Notes under the pieces: model-generated
The model's input: only the letters and a program-made list of their open reading frames with translations
The model's database searches: none
Told to the model about the DNA's origin: nothing
Part shown: in pieces, positions 47,186-55,774 of the stretch
How the letters are laid out: every line of letters starts with the position of its first letter
How positions within the stretch are numbered: position 1 is the first letter of the stretch
Origin: Streptomonospora nanhaiensis
GTDB taxonomy: Bacteria > Actinomycetota > Actinomycetes > Streptosporangiales > Streptosporangiaceae
Direction: 5' to 3'
Assembly: GCF_026642255.1 (NCBI RefSeq)
Contig: NZ_CP113264.1
Location: 3,224,001-3,288,000 of the forward strand
DNA: 64,000 bases
Program-made: the position numbers and the translations under genes

Positions 47186-47410
47186 TCACAGCCTCGCCGT
47201 GCCGAGGAAGACCGCCCACTCCCGGCGCGGGACGTCCAGGCGCCCCCGGCCGGGGTGCCCGGAGTCGCGGAGGGCGGCGCCGACGGGAGGGCCCGCGGCC
47301 GTCGCGCGGGCACCGTCCCCGGGGTGCCGCGGGGTCGTGCGGAAGGCCACCTCCACACATTCCCCCCGTTCGAGGGAGTGGCTGGACTTGAAGAATGCGA
47401 GGTCGCTCAT
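47186..47410 (-). CDS. DUF397 protein
   Basis: A 74-residue protein of the actinobacterial DUF397 family: FFKSSHSLERGECVEVAF (6-23), then a Gly/Ala-rich loop, LRDSGHPGRGRLDVPRREWAVFL. Such genes usually follow a helix-turn-helix (XRE) regulator and may act as its toxin-like or regulatory partner. Here no regulator gene is adjacent. The central loop (about 27-44) is longer than usual. Confidence 0.8.
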   Translation of the reverse strand: MSDLAFFKSSHSLERGECVEVAFRTTPRHPGDGARATAAGPPVGAALRDSGHPGRGRLDVPRREWAVFLGTARL

Positions 47411-47655
47411 CCACGTGGTCTACCCGCTTCCGGCACGATGGCGCTGTCCGGTTGTGGCCAGGGTCACACGGGAATCGCGGCTCCAGGGGTCCGTGCGCCG
47501 TCGCCCAAGTGTGGCCCGGCGTTTCCGGCGAGGACCCCCGCGGGCGCGGGGCCGGGGAGTAGGGTGACCCGTGACCGGACCGGGACCCTTGGTGACGGGG
47601 CCTGTGTCGCCCGGTCCTCCACCTCCCCGCACGACCGGACCACGGACGAGGCACC

Positions 47656-48132
47656 ATGACCAGCCCCCTTCCGCACCCCCTTCCCGCCCTCACCGCCGCG
47701 TTGGCCGCGGCGGCCCTGCTCGCCGGCTGCTCCGCCGAGCCGTCCGGCCAGGATCCGGCAGGGGCCGGCGCGACCCCCTCGGCGGACGCCGCCGAACCCT
47801 CCGCCGGACCCTCCGCCGGGCCCGCGGGCCCGGACCTGCCGGAGGCGGCCGACGGCACCGATCTGGAGGCCTGCGCCGACGCCGAGTGCGAGGTCCTGGT
47901 GGAGGCGGGCGACGAGTTCGCGATGGACGGAACCCACGGGGTGGCCCGGTTCGTGGTCGACGCGGTCGACGGGGAGGGGTTGGGCATGAGCGGTTTCGGC
48001 CCCGGGATCGAGCTCTCGGGGCGCCTCCCGCCGCCGGACGGCGGCCGGCCCCCCACCTTCGTCATGAACGGCTTCACCGTCACCCTGGTCGCCGTGGACG
48101 GCTCCACCGCCCTCATGACCCTCTCCCCCTGA
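47656..48132 (+). CDS. Putative lipoprotein of unknown function
   Basis: A 158-residue protein with a lipoprotein signal (hydrophobic core and lipobox Leu-Leu-Ala-Gly-Cys, Cys25). An Ala/Gly/Pro/Ser linker of about 40 residues leads to a small beta-rich domain with two close Cys residues (LEACADAECEVLVEAG, about 69-84). Anchored on the outer face of the membrane. No named family recognised. Monocistronic, with a hairpin terminator at 48201-48231. Confidence 0.7.
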   Translation: MTSPLPHPLPALTAALAAAALLAGCSAEPSGQDPAGAGATPSADAAEPSAGPSAGPAGPDLPEAADGTDLEACADAECEVLVEAGDEFAMDGTHGVARFVVDAVDGEGLGMSGFGPGIELSGRLPPPDGGRPPTFVMNGFTVTLVAVDGSTALMTLSP

Positions 48133-48200
48133 CGCCCCGCGCCGGGGTCGGGGCGACAGGATGAATCTACGTCGTAAAGGTGGCTGTTCTTCACGACGCA

Positions 48201-48231
48201 GACGGACCCCGGCTGCTCGCCGGGGTCCGTC
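48201..48231. terminator. 13-bp hairpin terminator between convergent genes
   Basis: Arms GACGGACCCCGGC (48201-48213) and GCCGGGGTCCGTC (48219-48231) with a 5-base loop lie 9 bases from the UMF1 transporter stop and about 70 bases after the lipoprotein gene. They can serve both strands. Confidence 0.75.
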
Positions 48232-48239
48232 GTCGGGGA

Positions 48240-49655
48240 TCACAGGTTCTTCGGGACCTCGTTGCCCACCGCGACGATCCCCTCGCGCATGCGCGTCCGC
48301 CACAGCAGCACCCCTCCGAGGAGGAAGAACGCGATGAGCGACAGGATCGCCACCCGGTAGCCGCCGGTCAGGGACACCGCGATCGTCACGGTCAGCGACC
48401 CCAGGAACGTGGACCCCCGGTCCGAGATCTGGAAGAGGCTGAAGTACTCCGCCTCCTTGCCCTTCGGGATGAGCTGGGAGTACATCGACCTCGCCAGGGA
48501 CTGCGTCCCGCCCAGCACCAGGCCGATGCCCACACCCATGGCGATGAACAGGGGCACGTTCCCCACCGGCAGGAAGTACGCGGCCGCCACGAGGGCGCCC
48601 CAGGCCACCAGCGAGGCCAGCACGGTGTTCTTCGTCCCCAGGAAACGGGAGATCCACCCGGTCAGGAACGCGCCGCCGAACGCCACGAACTGGATGACCA
48701 GGATCGTGACGATGAGGATGTCCTGCTGCAGCCCGAGGTCCTGTGTCGCGAACGGCGCCGCGTAGCGGATCGCCGCCTGCACGCCGTCGTTGAAGAAAAT
48801 GAAGGCCAGCAGGAACAGGATGGTGTTCGGGTACCTGCGCATGTCCTTGAGCGTGTGCCCGAACTCGCGCACCGACCGTCCCACCCGGGGGCGGCCGCGT
48901 CCGCGCGCCGCCATCGCGCCGAACCTGTCGCGCAGCGGTTTGACCGCCAGGACGGTGAAGCCCGCCCACCAGATGCCGCAGGAGGCGAACGCGATGCGCG
49001 CCGCGTCGTCCGCGCCGATCCCCAGGGAGTCCGCGCCGACCACGAGGCCCAGGTGGGCGGCCAGCAGGAGCGCGCCCCCCAGGTAGCCGATGCCCCAGCC
49101 GGTCACCGACACCCGGTCGCGCTCGTCGGAGGTGGAGATCTCGGGCAGGAACGCGTTGTACACCACGATCGAGAGGCCGTACAGCAGGTTCGCCAGCACG
49201 AACAGGAGCGAGGCCAGCATGTAGCCGTCGTCGGCGAAGTACAGCCCGAGGGTGGACAGCGACCCGGTGAGGGCCAGCCAGAACAGCCACCGCTTCTTGT
49301 GGCGGGACTGGTCGACCATCGCCCCCAGGACGGGCAGGCAGACGATCTGGAGCAGGATCGCGACCGTGGTCAGCGCGGGGTAGAGCGCGTTGGGGTGGAG
49401 GGTGAGGAGCTCGGTCCCGAGCGGGGCGACGGTCAGCGACGGGTCCAGGCAGGACGCGGCGTCGGGGGCGCCGGCCGACACGCAGGCCAGGTTGCTCAGG
49501 TAGGGGCCGATGAGGACGGTGACCACCGAGGTGATGAACACCGAGTTGGCCCAGTCGTAGAGGTACCAGCCGCGCTGTTCGCGCCTGCGCTGGACCGGGT
49601 CGCTGGAGGGGGCGTTGTCCGCCGCCGCCTCCGTGGGGTCGCCCATGGGGGTCAT
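48240..49655 (-). CDS. MFS transporter, UMF1 (Atg22-like) family
   Basis: A 471-residue transporter with about 12 membrane segments and the UMF1 family start RGWYLYDWANSVFITSVVTVLIGPYL (residues 25-50). Further family marks are VYNAFLPEISTSDERDRVSVTGWGIGYLGG near 163-192 and FQISDRGSTFLG near 424. Substrates of bacterial members are mostly unknown; yeast Atg22 exports amino acids from the vacuole. ATG at 49655 overlaps the stop of the glycerophosphodiesterase gene (ATGA), favouring it over ATG 49646. Possibly both act on products of glycerophosphodiester breakdown, which is inference. Confidence 0.85.
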   Translation of the reverse strand: MTPMGDPTEAAADNAPSSDPVQRRREQRGWYLYDWANSVFITSVVTVLIGPYLSNLACVSAGAPDAASCLDPSLTVAPLGTELLTLHPNALYPALTTVAILLQIVCLPVLGAMVDQSRHKKRWLFWLALTGSLSTLGLYFADDGYMLASLLFVLANLLYGLSIVVYNAFLPEISTSDERDRVSVTGWGIGYLGGALLLAAHLGLVVGADSLGIGADDAARIAFASCGIWWAGFTVLAVKPLRDRFGAMAARGRGRPRVGRSVREFGHTLKDMRRYPNTILFLLAFIFFNDGVQAAIRYAAPFATQDLGLQQDILIVTILVIQFVAFGGAFLTGWISRFLGTKNTVLASLVAWGALVAAAYFLPVGNVPLFIAMGVGIGLVLGGTQSLARSMYSQLIPKGKEAEYFSLFQISDRGSTFLGSLTVTIAVSLTGGYRVAILSLIAFFLLGGVLLWRTRMREGIVAVGNEVPKNL

Positions 49656-50476
49656 CCGTTCTGGAGGGTTGTGCCGGGGCCGGTGGGGCGGTCCGTCCAC
49701 TGGCCCCGGCGAAGGAGGATCCGCCGCAGCGCGGTGGTGTTGTCGGTGACGATGCCGTCCACGCCCGCGTCGAGCAGGCGTTCCATCACCCGGGGGTCGT
49801 TGACGGTCCACACGTGCACCTGCATGCCCAGGCGGTGGGCGGTGTGGATGAGGTCGCGGCTGAGCACGGGGAAGCCGCCCTGCCACAGGGGGATCTGGGC
49901 GCACACGGGGGTGCGGCCGGCCAGGGGGCGCAACAGGGGGGAGAGGGAGGCGATGCGCAGGCGGACCACGTCGGCGGGTCCGCAGGAGGTGGCGACGGGG
50001 TGGTCGAAGAGGCGCCGGGCCAGGTCCAGGCGCCTCTGGTCGAAGGAGCCCACGCACACCCGGTCCCAGGCGCGGGTGCGGCGCAGGACCCGGATGAGGG
50101 GGAGGACGGCGGCGTCGGCCTTGAGGTCGATGTTGAACCGCGCGTCGGGCCAGGAGCCGAGGAGGTCCTCCATGAGCGGTACGGGTTCGCGTCCGCCCAC
50201 GCGTGCGCGGGCGACCTCGCCGAAGGGCAGGTCGCCGATGGCGCCGGTCCTGTCGGTGGCGCGGTCCAGTGTCGGGTCGTGGAAGGCCATGAGGACGCCG
50301 TCGGCGGTGGCGTGGACGTCCGTCTCCAGGTACGTGTATCCGAGGTCGACGGCGTGTTGGAAGGCCGCCGCCGTGTTCTCCAGCTCGGTGCTGCGCACGC
50401 CCTGGTCGTCGGTGAGCCATCCGCCCCGGTGGGCGAGGGCCACGGGTACGGGGGAGGAGAGGTACGCGTGAGTCAC
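49652..50476 (-). CDS. Glycerophosphodiester phosphodiesterase
   Basis: A 274-residue GDPD-family TIM barrel. It has AHRGG near 15, ENTAAAFQHAVDLGYTYLETDVHATADGVLMAFHDPTLDR split over 33-72 with the metal-binding Glu-x-Asp and His, FNIDLKAD near 115 and the C-terminal VHVWTVNDPRVMERLLDAGVDGIVTD. It releases an alcohol and glycerol-3-phosphate from glycerophosphodiesters. No signal peptide, so it is cytoplasmic. First gene of a pair with the UMF1 transporter. Confidence 0.9.
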   Translation of the reverse strand: MTHAYLSSPVPVALAHRGGWLTDDQGVRSTELENTAAAFQHAVDLGYTYLETDVHATADGVLMAFHDPTLDRATDRTGAIGDLPFGEVARARVGGREPVPLMEDLLGSWPDARFNIDLKADAAVLPLIRVLRRTRAWDRVCVGSFDQRRLDLARRLFDHPVATSCGPADVVRLRIASLSPLLRPLAGRTPVCAQIPLWQGGFPVLSRDLIHTAHRLGMQVHVWTVNDPRVMERLLDAGVDGIVTDNTTALRRILLRRGQWTDRPTGPGTTLQNG

Positions 50477-50631
50477 GCCTTGCAGTATGCCGGTTGTGCG
50501 GTGCGGTGCGCCCGTCGCCGTGGGGTGCCCGAAAATCCGGAAAACCTGGAATGCCCGGTGGGGCGGGCGGTGTGCGGCGTGCTCTGTGGAGGGGTGTAGG
50601 CGGACGTCATCCTCGTCGAAGGGACCCGTTC

Positions 50632-51441
50632 ATGTCGACCACCCCTCCACGTCACCGCTGCCCGTTGCCCGCGTGCCGTCCCGGCCCTGCGGTCCACCGC
50701 GGCCCCTCCGCCCGTCGGGGCCGGTCTGGTGGGCCGGCCTGCGACGGGGCCCGGGGTCCGGAGTCCCTCCCGGGTCGCGGGGGGCCGGGCCGTCCGGCGC
50801 CGGACGGCCGTCCCGGGGAGGGCGCGCCGGTGGCGCCCGTGTCCGGTTCCTCCGCCGGGTCGGGGGTTGCGCGGGAGGCGGGGGCCCCGGCCGCCCGTCG
50901 CTCCCCGGGGCCGCACCGCCGGTCCGCGGCGGCGGGTCGGCGGCCGGCGCCGCACCAGCCCTCGTCCGGGGCCCGGGTGCCGGGCGGGCGTCCGCGTCCG
51001 GCGCGGACCCCGGCCCGGGCCCCGCTCGCCGGGGCGGAGGCGGGCCGGTGCGCTGCCGGTCCGCTGCTCGCGGGCCACCGGACGCCGGGTGAGGTGTACC
51101 TGCTGGCCCAGCGGTTGGCGGAGGTGCTGGTGGGCCGCCGTGCGCCGGAGGTGCTGCGGGACCAGTTGGCGGTTCCGGTCCGTGAGGAGCTGCGCCGGCT
51201 GCGGGGGGCGATCCCGTGCGGGTTGGCGCCCCGGTTGGGGAGGGTGTTCCACCAGAGGGCGGACGCGGGTGGGTCGGGTGCTCCCGAGGTGGAGGCGAGT
51301 GCGGTGATCGGCTGTGCCCGGCGGTCGCGGGTGTTCGCGTTCAGGGCGCGGCGGGTGGAGGGGCGGTGGGTGTGTGTGCGGTTGGAGACCGACAGCGCGG
51401 TGCGGAGCCGGACCGGGGTGCCGGTGGTTCGTTCGCCGTGA
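50632..51441 (+). CDS. Rv3235-family (DUF6459-like) protein
   Basis: A 269-residue protein. The first ~165 residues are Pro/Arg/Gly/Ala low-complexity. The C-terminal ~100 residues form the conserved domain: LLAQRLAEVLVGRRAPEVLRDQL near 169-191, a middle helix, and EVEASAVIGCARRSRVFAFRARRVEGRWVCVRLET split over about 222-256. It resembles mycobacterial Rv3235, a small protein encoded near secA in many actinobacteria; function unknown. secA is not in this window. ATG at 50632 follows GAAGGGA; an upstream open frame to 50494 has no ribosome site. Confidence 0.75.
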   Translation: MSTTPPRHRCPLPACRPGPAVHRGPSARRGRSGGPACDGARGPESLPGRGGPGRPAPDGRPGEGAPVAPVSGSSAGSGVAREAGAPAARRSPGPHRRSAAAGRRPAPHQPSSGARVPGGRPRPARTPARAPLAGAEAGRCAAGPLLAGHRTPGEVYLLAQRLAEVLVGRRAPEVLRDQLAVPVREELRRLRGAIPCGLAPRLGRVFHQRADAGGSGAPEVEASAVIGCARRSRVFAFRARRVEGRWVCVRLETDSAVRSRTGVPVVRSP

Positions 51442-51449
51442 GGGGCGGG

Positions 51450-51710
51450 GTGCGGGCCCGGCGGGGGCGGGACCGCCCTCGTGCCGCGCCCGCTGCTCTC
51501 CCGGCCGGGAGAGCGCGCCTTCCGCTGACGCCCGCGGCCGAGGCGGTCCTCACAGGGCCGGGCGGGGAGGCCCTGGACGCGCTGGAGCGCGTGCTTCCCC
51601 GGGCTTGCCGGGTGGAGCTGCGCGGGGTGGGCCACCTGGCGGCGGACAACGGGGGGCGTCCGGAGCTGGTGGCCCGCGCCCTGGCGGGGTTCTTCCGGGG
51701 CGGGGGGTAG
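51450..51710 (+). pseudogene. C-terminal remnant of an alpha/beta hydrolase
   Basis: The last ~50 residues of this frame (LTGPGGEALDALERVLPRACR, then VELRGVGHLAADNGGRPELVARALAGFF) match the C-terminal end of actinobacterial alpha/beta hydrolases, including the catalytic His in GVGHLAADN. The nucleophile half is absent and upstream sequence in this frame is Arg-rich filler overlapping the Rv3235-like gene. A GTG at 51450 could start an 86-residue product, but it could not be an active hydrolase. Confidence 0.6.
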
Positions 51711-51984
51711 GCCGGGCGGTGCGTCCGGGCCCGGGGCCCGGACGCGGGGCCGTCGGCGGCGGTTGTCGCGGGTGAGCCGGGAAAGTGCCTGGATTTCCGG
51801 CTACGGGCGTGGATAGGGTCCCCCTGGGGTGGTCTCCTGACCGGAGCGCATCCCGTGTTCGAGCGGTCGTGCCCCGATGTGGTCGCGCCGTACCTGGTAC
51901 GCGGAGGCTCCGGACGACGGCGCCCCGCAAAGGGATAAGGAGGGGGCGGTCGCGGCGCCCCCGCGCCGGGACGGCCATCCGTGT

Positions 51985-53883
51985 ATGAAACCTGCTGACA
52001 TCGTCCACCTGCACAGCCTCAGCGCTCCGACCCTGTCGCCGGACGGGCGGCGCGCGGTCTTCGCCGTGACCCGACCGGACCTGGAGGAGGACGCCTACCT
52101 CGGTTCCCTGTGGTCGGTCCCCACGGACGGGTCGGCCCCGCCAGCCCGCCTCACCCGGGGCGCCAGGGACAGCGGCCCGGTGTTCTCCCCCGACGGGCGC
52201 TGGATCGCCTTCCTGCGGCCCGACGAGGACGAGCGCGCCCAGATCCACGTGCTGCCCGCCGACGGCGGCGAGCCCTGGAAGATCACGTCGCACCCCCTGG
52301 GGGCCGGGGCGCCGCGCTGGAGTCCGGACTCCAGCCGCCTCGCCTACACCGCCAGGGTCCCCGAGCCGGGCCGGTACGTGGGCGTGGAGCCGGGCAAGGA
52401 GCCGCCCCGGCGCATCACGCAGGTCAAGTACCGGTTGGACGGCCTGGGGTTCACCAACGACCGCCGCTCGCACGTGTTCGTGTCCGCGCCGGTGGACGCC
52501 TCGGGTGAGGCGGGGGAGCCGGTCCGGGTGACCGGGGGCGACTTCGAGCACGCCGACGTGGCGTGGCGGCCCGACGGCTCCGAGCTGCTGTTCGCCGCCT
52601 CGCGGCACGAGACGCGCGACACCGACCTGGTGCAGGACGTGTGGGCGTGCGCGCCGGAGGAGGGGGCGCGGCCCCGCCGTGTGACCGCGGGGGACCTGGA
52701 CGCCTGGGGCGGCCGGTTCTCCGGGGACGGTTCGACGGTGTTCTTCAGCGGTGACGAGATCGGCCCGGACCTGGACGACTTCGTGGGGCGCACGACCGGG
52801 GTGTGGTCGGTCCCGGCGGACGCCTCGGCGGTGCCGACGCGCCTGACACCGGGGGAGGGGCCGCGGATGACGGGTCCCATGCTGGTGGTGGCGGACGGGG
52901 TGTTGGGCCTGGCCGAGAACCGGGGCGCGGTCGATCTGGTGCTGGTGCCCTTCGGGGGCGGTGTGCCGCGGGTCCTGGTGGGCGACAAGGTCCAGGTCCA
53001 GTCGTTCGACAGCGCGGGCGGTGTGACGGTCGCGGTGGTGGCCGACGGGCGTTCCAGCGGTGAGCTGGTGGTGGTGTCCGGGGACGGTGTCAGGCGGCTC
53101 ACGGGGTTCGCCCGGGGGCCGGCCCCGCTCCCGATGGCCGAGCTGACGGCGCACGCGCCCGACGGGTACCCGGTGCACGGGTGGGTCACCCTTCCCGAGG
53201 GCGAGGGGCCGCACCCGGTGGTGCTGATGATCCACGGTGGCCCGTTCGCGCCCTACGGCCACCAGCTGTTCGACGAGACCCAGGTGTACGCGGCGGCGGG
53301 GTACGCGGTGGTGATGTGCAACCCGCGCGGGTCCTCGGGGTACGGGGACGAGCACGGCCGGGCGATCATCGGCGCGGTGGGCGAGGTGAGCGCGGCCGAT
53401 GTGATGGCGTTCCTGGACGCGGCCCTGGAGGACGGGCGGCTGGACTCCTCGCGGGTGGGCGTCATGGGCGGTTCGCACGGCGGCTTCATGACGACGTGGA
53501 TCGCGGCGCACCACGGCGGGCGCTTCCGTGCGGCGATCAGCGAGCGGGCGGTGAACGCGATCGAGAGCTTCCACGGCTCCTCCGACATCGGTTCGTTCTT
53601 CCCGCGGCCGCTGTACGGTCCGCCGGAGGTGTGGGCGAAGGAGAGTCCGCTCACCTATGCCGACCGGATCGGGGTGCCGTTCCTGATCATCCACTCCGAG
53701 GAGGACTGGCGGTGTCCGGTGGAACAGGCGCAGCGCCTGTTCGTGGCGCTCAAGCTGCGCGGGCACGAGGCGGAGATGCTGTTGTTCCCGGGTGAGGGGC
53801 ACGAGTTGTCGAGGTCGGGGCTGCCCAGCCACCGGGTCGCGCGTTTCGAGGCGGTCCTGGACTGGTGGCAGCGCCACCTGTGA
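51985..53883 (+). CDS. S9-family prolyl oligopeptidase-like serine peptidase
   Basis: A 632-residue protein: a seven-bladed beta-propeller (about 10-380, repeated Ser-Pro-Asp-Gly/Ser motifs such as PTLSPDGRRAVFAV and PVFSPDGRWIAFL) followed by an alpha/beta hydrolase. The triad is Ser497 (GGSHGG), Asp574 (SEEDWRC) and His606 (GEGHELS). MIHGGPFAPYG forms the oxyanion region. It cleaves short peptides, in the cytoplasm since no signal peptide is seen. ATG at 51985 gives the usual start (MKPADIVHLHSLSAPTLSPDG); an upstream frame to 51877 lacks support. A hairpin terminator follows at once. Confidence 0.9.
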   Translation: MKPADIVHLHSLSAPTLSPDGRRAVFAVTRPDLEEDAYLGSLWSVPTDGSAPPARLTRGARDSGPVFSPDGRWIAFLRPDEDERAQIHVLPADGGEPWKITSHPLGAGAPRWSPDSSRLAYTARVPEPGRYVGVEPGKEPPRRITQVKYRLDGLGFTNDRRSHVFVSAPVDASGEAGEPVRVTGGDFEHADVAWRPDGSELLFAASRHETRDTDLVQDVWACAPEEGARPRRVTAGDLDAWGGRFSGDGSTVFFSGDEIGPDLDDFVGRTTGVWSVPADASAVPTRLTPGEGPRMTGPMLVVADGVLGLAENRGAVDLVLVPFGGGVPRVLVGDKVQVQSFDSAGGVTVAVVADGRSSGELVVVSGDGVRRLTGFARGPAPLPMAELTAHAPDGYPVHGWVTLPEGEGPHPVVLMIHGGPFAPYGHQLFDETQVYAAAGYAVVMCNPRGSSGYGDEHGRAIIGAVGEVSAADVMAFLDAALEDGRLDSSRVGVMGGSHGGFMTTWIAAHHGGRFRAAISERAVNAIESFHGSSDIGSFFPRPLYGPPEVWAKESPLTYADRIGVPFLIIHSEEDWRCPVEQAQRLFVALKLRGHEAEMLLFPGEGHELSRSGLPSHRVARFEAVLDWWQRHL

Positions 53884-53892
53884 TGTTCGTCG

Positions 53893-53915
53893 GGGGCGGG
53901 GGAGGACCCCGCCCC
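53893..53915 (+). terminator. 9-bp GC hairpin terminator
   Basis: GGGGCGGGG (53893-53901) and CCCCGCCCC (53907-53915) pair around GAGGA, 10 bases after the S9 peptidase stop, followed by a short T/C stretch. Confidence 0.7.
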
Positions 53916-54361
53916 TTCCCCCGGTTCTCGTGATACACGTCTCTTTTTCGGGGGTGGTTGACCTGGTTTTGGTGTGTTCGGAGCGGGGATGCTGTGTGCC
54001 CGCTTCGCGGGAGCCGTCGGGATTTCCGCTCGGTCGGCGCGGCCTCGCAGGTCAGGGGGTTGCCCAAGGCGAGGTAACGAAAGGGTCGCGTTTCGCCCTT
54101 GTCGTGAATTAGTGTTCCCTCAGGTCGGAACGCACCGCTTGGTCACCATCAGGGTGACGGCGTCCGGTTTCCGTCGCACCCCGCCCGTCAGCAGCTCTCT
54201 TCCCGAGGGCGGGGGCCACCGCAGCACGCCCGGCACACCTCCCGCGGCCTTCCCGCCGCGTACCGGGACCCCCTACCGCTCATCCCCGCACGCCTGCCAC
54301 AGGTGTGTCCGCGGGATGCCCTGCGCTGGTAGACGGGTGTGGGAGAAAGGCAGTCGATCCC
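53916..54361. other. Gene-free region: long leader of the NlpC/P60 gene
   Basis: About 445 bases without a gene. The stretch 54060-54120 is A+T-richer and contains likely promoter text (TAGTGT near 54110), leaving a leader of about 240 bases before the TTG start. Because cell-wall hydrolase genes of actinobacteria often carry a c-di-AMP (ydaO-type) riboswitch I looked for its conserved GGGGGACCC and GGGGUGAA segments and did not find them. Confidence 0.4.
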
Positions 54362-55369
54362 TTGACTCGCAACCCCGAACCCGGTTCGCGTGGAAGGCGC
54401 CGCGGCGCGACGGTCGGTTTCGTCGCCCTCGGCGCGCTCGCCCTCTCCTCGGCCCCTGCACTGGCCGAACCCACCGCGGAGGAGGCGCAGCAGCGCTACG
54501 AGGAGCTCCAGGAGGAGCTCTCGGTGCTGAACGAGGCCTTCAACCAGGCGGAGGAGGACCACTCCAGCGCCCGGACCGAGCTGGAGGACATCGACGCCCG
54601 GCTGGCCGAGGCGCAGGAGGACCTGGACGCCATGTCCGGCCAGGTCGCCGGGATCGCCCGGGTCGCCTACACCGAGTCCACGCACAGCCTCTTCACGGTG
54701 CTGTTCGACAGCTCCCCCGACGCGGCGCTGCAGAACGTGGCCGACCTCAACTTCCTCTCCGAGGGGCAGGAGGTGGTCCTGGCGGACTACGTCGTGGAGG
54801 TGGAGCGCGCCGAGGAGCTGCGCGAGCAGGCCGCGGCGGCCGAGGAGGGGGCCGCGCAGGCCCTGTCCGAGGCCGAGTCGGCCCAGGAGGAGGGCGAGGC
54901 GGCCCTGGAGGAGCAGGCCGTGGTGCTGGAGAGCCTGGGCGGGGTGGACCCGACGGCCGGCGCCGCGGGCGCGGCCGCCACCGGAGGGGACGCCGGCGCG
55001 GTGTCCGGGGACGTCCAGGCGGTACTGGACTTCGCCCGCGCGCAGATCGGCAAGCCCTACGTGTGGGGCGGCACCGGGCCCGACGGCTACGACTGCTCGG
55101 GCCTGGTCCAGGCGGCGTGGGCCCAGGCGGGCGTGAGCCTGCCCCGTACCACCTACGACCAGGTGAACGCGGGCACGCGCGTCTCGCGCGACGAGGTCCA
55201 GCCGGGGGACCTGCTGTTCTTCTACAGCGAGTCCGCCCCCAGCCATGTGGGGATCTACTCCGGCAACGGGATGATGATCCACGGCTCCAACCCCTCCAAG
55301 CCGCTGGAGGAGGTCTCGCTGGCCGCGTACTGGGACGGCGTCTTCTCCGGGGCGGTCCGCGTCGGCTAG
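54362..55369 (+). CDS. Secreted NlpC/P60 peptidoglycan endopeptidase (RipA-like)
   Basis: A 335-residue protein. A signal peptide ends near Ala-Pro-Ala-Leu-Ala-Glu (about residue 36), then a coiled-coil region (about 40-200, Glu/Ala-rich heptads) typical of cell-wall hydrolases that need an activator, then a C-terminal NlpC/P60 domain. Catalytic residues are Cys245 (YDCSGLVQ), His295 (SHVGIY) and His307. It cuts peptide stems of peptidoglycan, as in cell separation. TTG at 54362 follows GGGAGAAAGG about 11 bases away; no ATG/GTG fits the signal peptide better except ATG-type starts far upstream. Monocistronic or with the small downstream gene. Confidence 0.88.
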   Translation: MTRNPEPGSRGRRRGATVGFVALGALALSSAPALAEPTAEEAQQRYEELQEELSVLNEAFNQAEEDHSSARTELEDIDARLAEAQEDLDAMSGQVAGIARVAYTESTHSLFTVLFDSSPDAALQNVADLNFLSEGQEVVLADYVVEVERAEELREQAAAAEEGAAQALSEAESAQEEGEAALEEQAVVLESLGGVDPTAGAAGAAATGGDAGAVSGDVQAVLDFARAQIGKPYVWGGTGPDGYDCSGLVQAAWAQAGVSLPRTTYDQVNAGTRVSRDEVQPGDLLFFYSESAPSHVGIYSGNGMMIHGSNPSKPLEEVSLAAYWDGVFSGAVRVG

Positions 55370-55443
55370 CGGATCGGCCGCGCGGTCGCGGCGAGGGCGG
55401 GGCCGCGCTCTTGTCCGGGTGCGGCCCGCGTATCCTTCGGCCC

Positions 55444-55620
55444 ATGGGACGACTTCTGTTCAGGGTCGCCGCCGGCGTGGCGGTGGTGCTCGCCTTCTTC
55501 TGGCTGCTCTCCGTGGTGGTCGGCCTGCTGATCTGGGGCGTGGTCGTCGCCCTGGCCGTCGGCGTGGTCGTCCTCGGGGTGAGGATGCTCAGGGCCGATT
55601 CCGCCGGGAGGGGCCGGTAA
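55444..55620 (+). CDS. Small two-helix membrane protein
   Basis: A 58-residue protein, almost entirely hydrophobic (residues 5-48), with a Gly/Trp turn near the middle and a basic C-terminus (Arg-Met-Leu-Arg-Ala-Asp then Arg). It lies 74 bases after the NlpC/P60 gene and before a strong terminator. No family recognised; similar tiny membrane proteins are common in actinobacteria. Confidence 0.55.
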   Translation: MGRLLFRVAAGVAVVLAFFWLLSVVVGLLIWGVVVALAVGVVVLGVRMLRADSAGRGR

Positions 55621-55644
55621 CCCGCCTCCCGGGGCGGGGTCCGG

Positions 55645-55680
55645 CGGGGCGCGTCGCACCGGCCGGTGCGACGCGCCCCG
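55645..55680. terminator. 36-bp perfect palindrome terminator
   Basis: 18-base arms 55645-55662 and 55663-55680 are exact complements; in RNA they form a very stable stem with a small loop. It lies 25 bases after the small membrane-protein gene. Confidence 0.75.
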
Positions 55681-55755
55681 CGGTGTGCCCGGGGTGCTCT
55701 CCGGGTGATCCGGTGACACATCGGGGAAGGCCGCAGCGGTTCGGGGAAACAGGGT

Positions 55756-55774
55756 TATAGTGACTCTGTGTCAC
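55756..55774 (+). promoter_or_regulatory. TATAGT -10 box of a leaderless gene and palindrome over the start codon
   Basis: TATAGT (55756-55761) ends 6 bases before the GTG at 55768, the spacing for a transcript starting on the start codon. GTGAC-TCTGT-GTCAC (55760-55774) is a 5-bp inverted repeat spanning the start point and could be an operator. Confidence 0.6.

Noticed and set aside
53916..54361. c-di-AMP (ydaO-type) riboswitch before the NlpC/P60 gene
   Set aside because: The expected GGGGGACCC and GGGGUGAA conserved segments are not visible on the plus strand.
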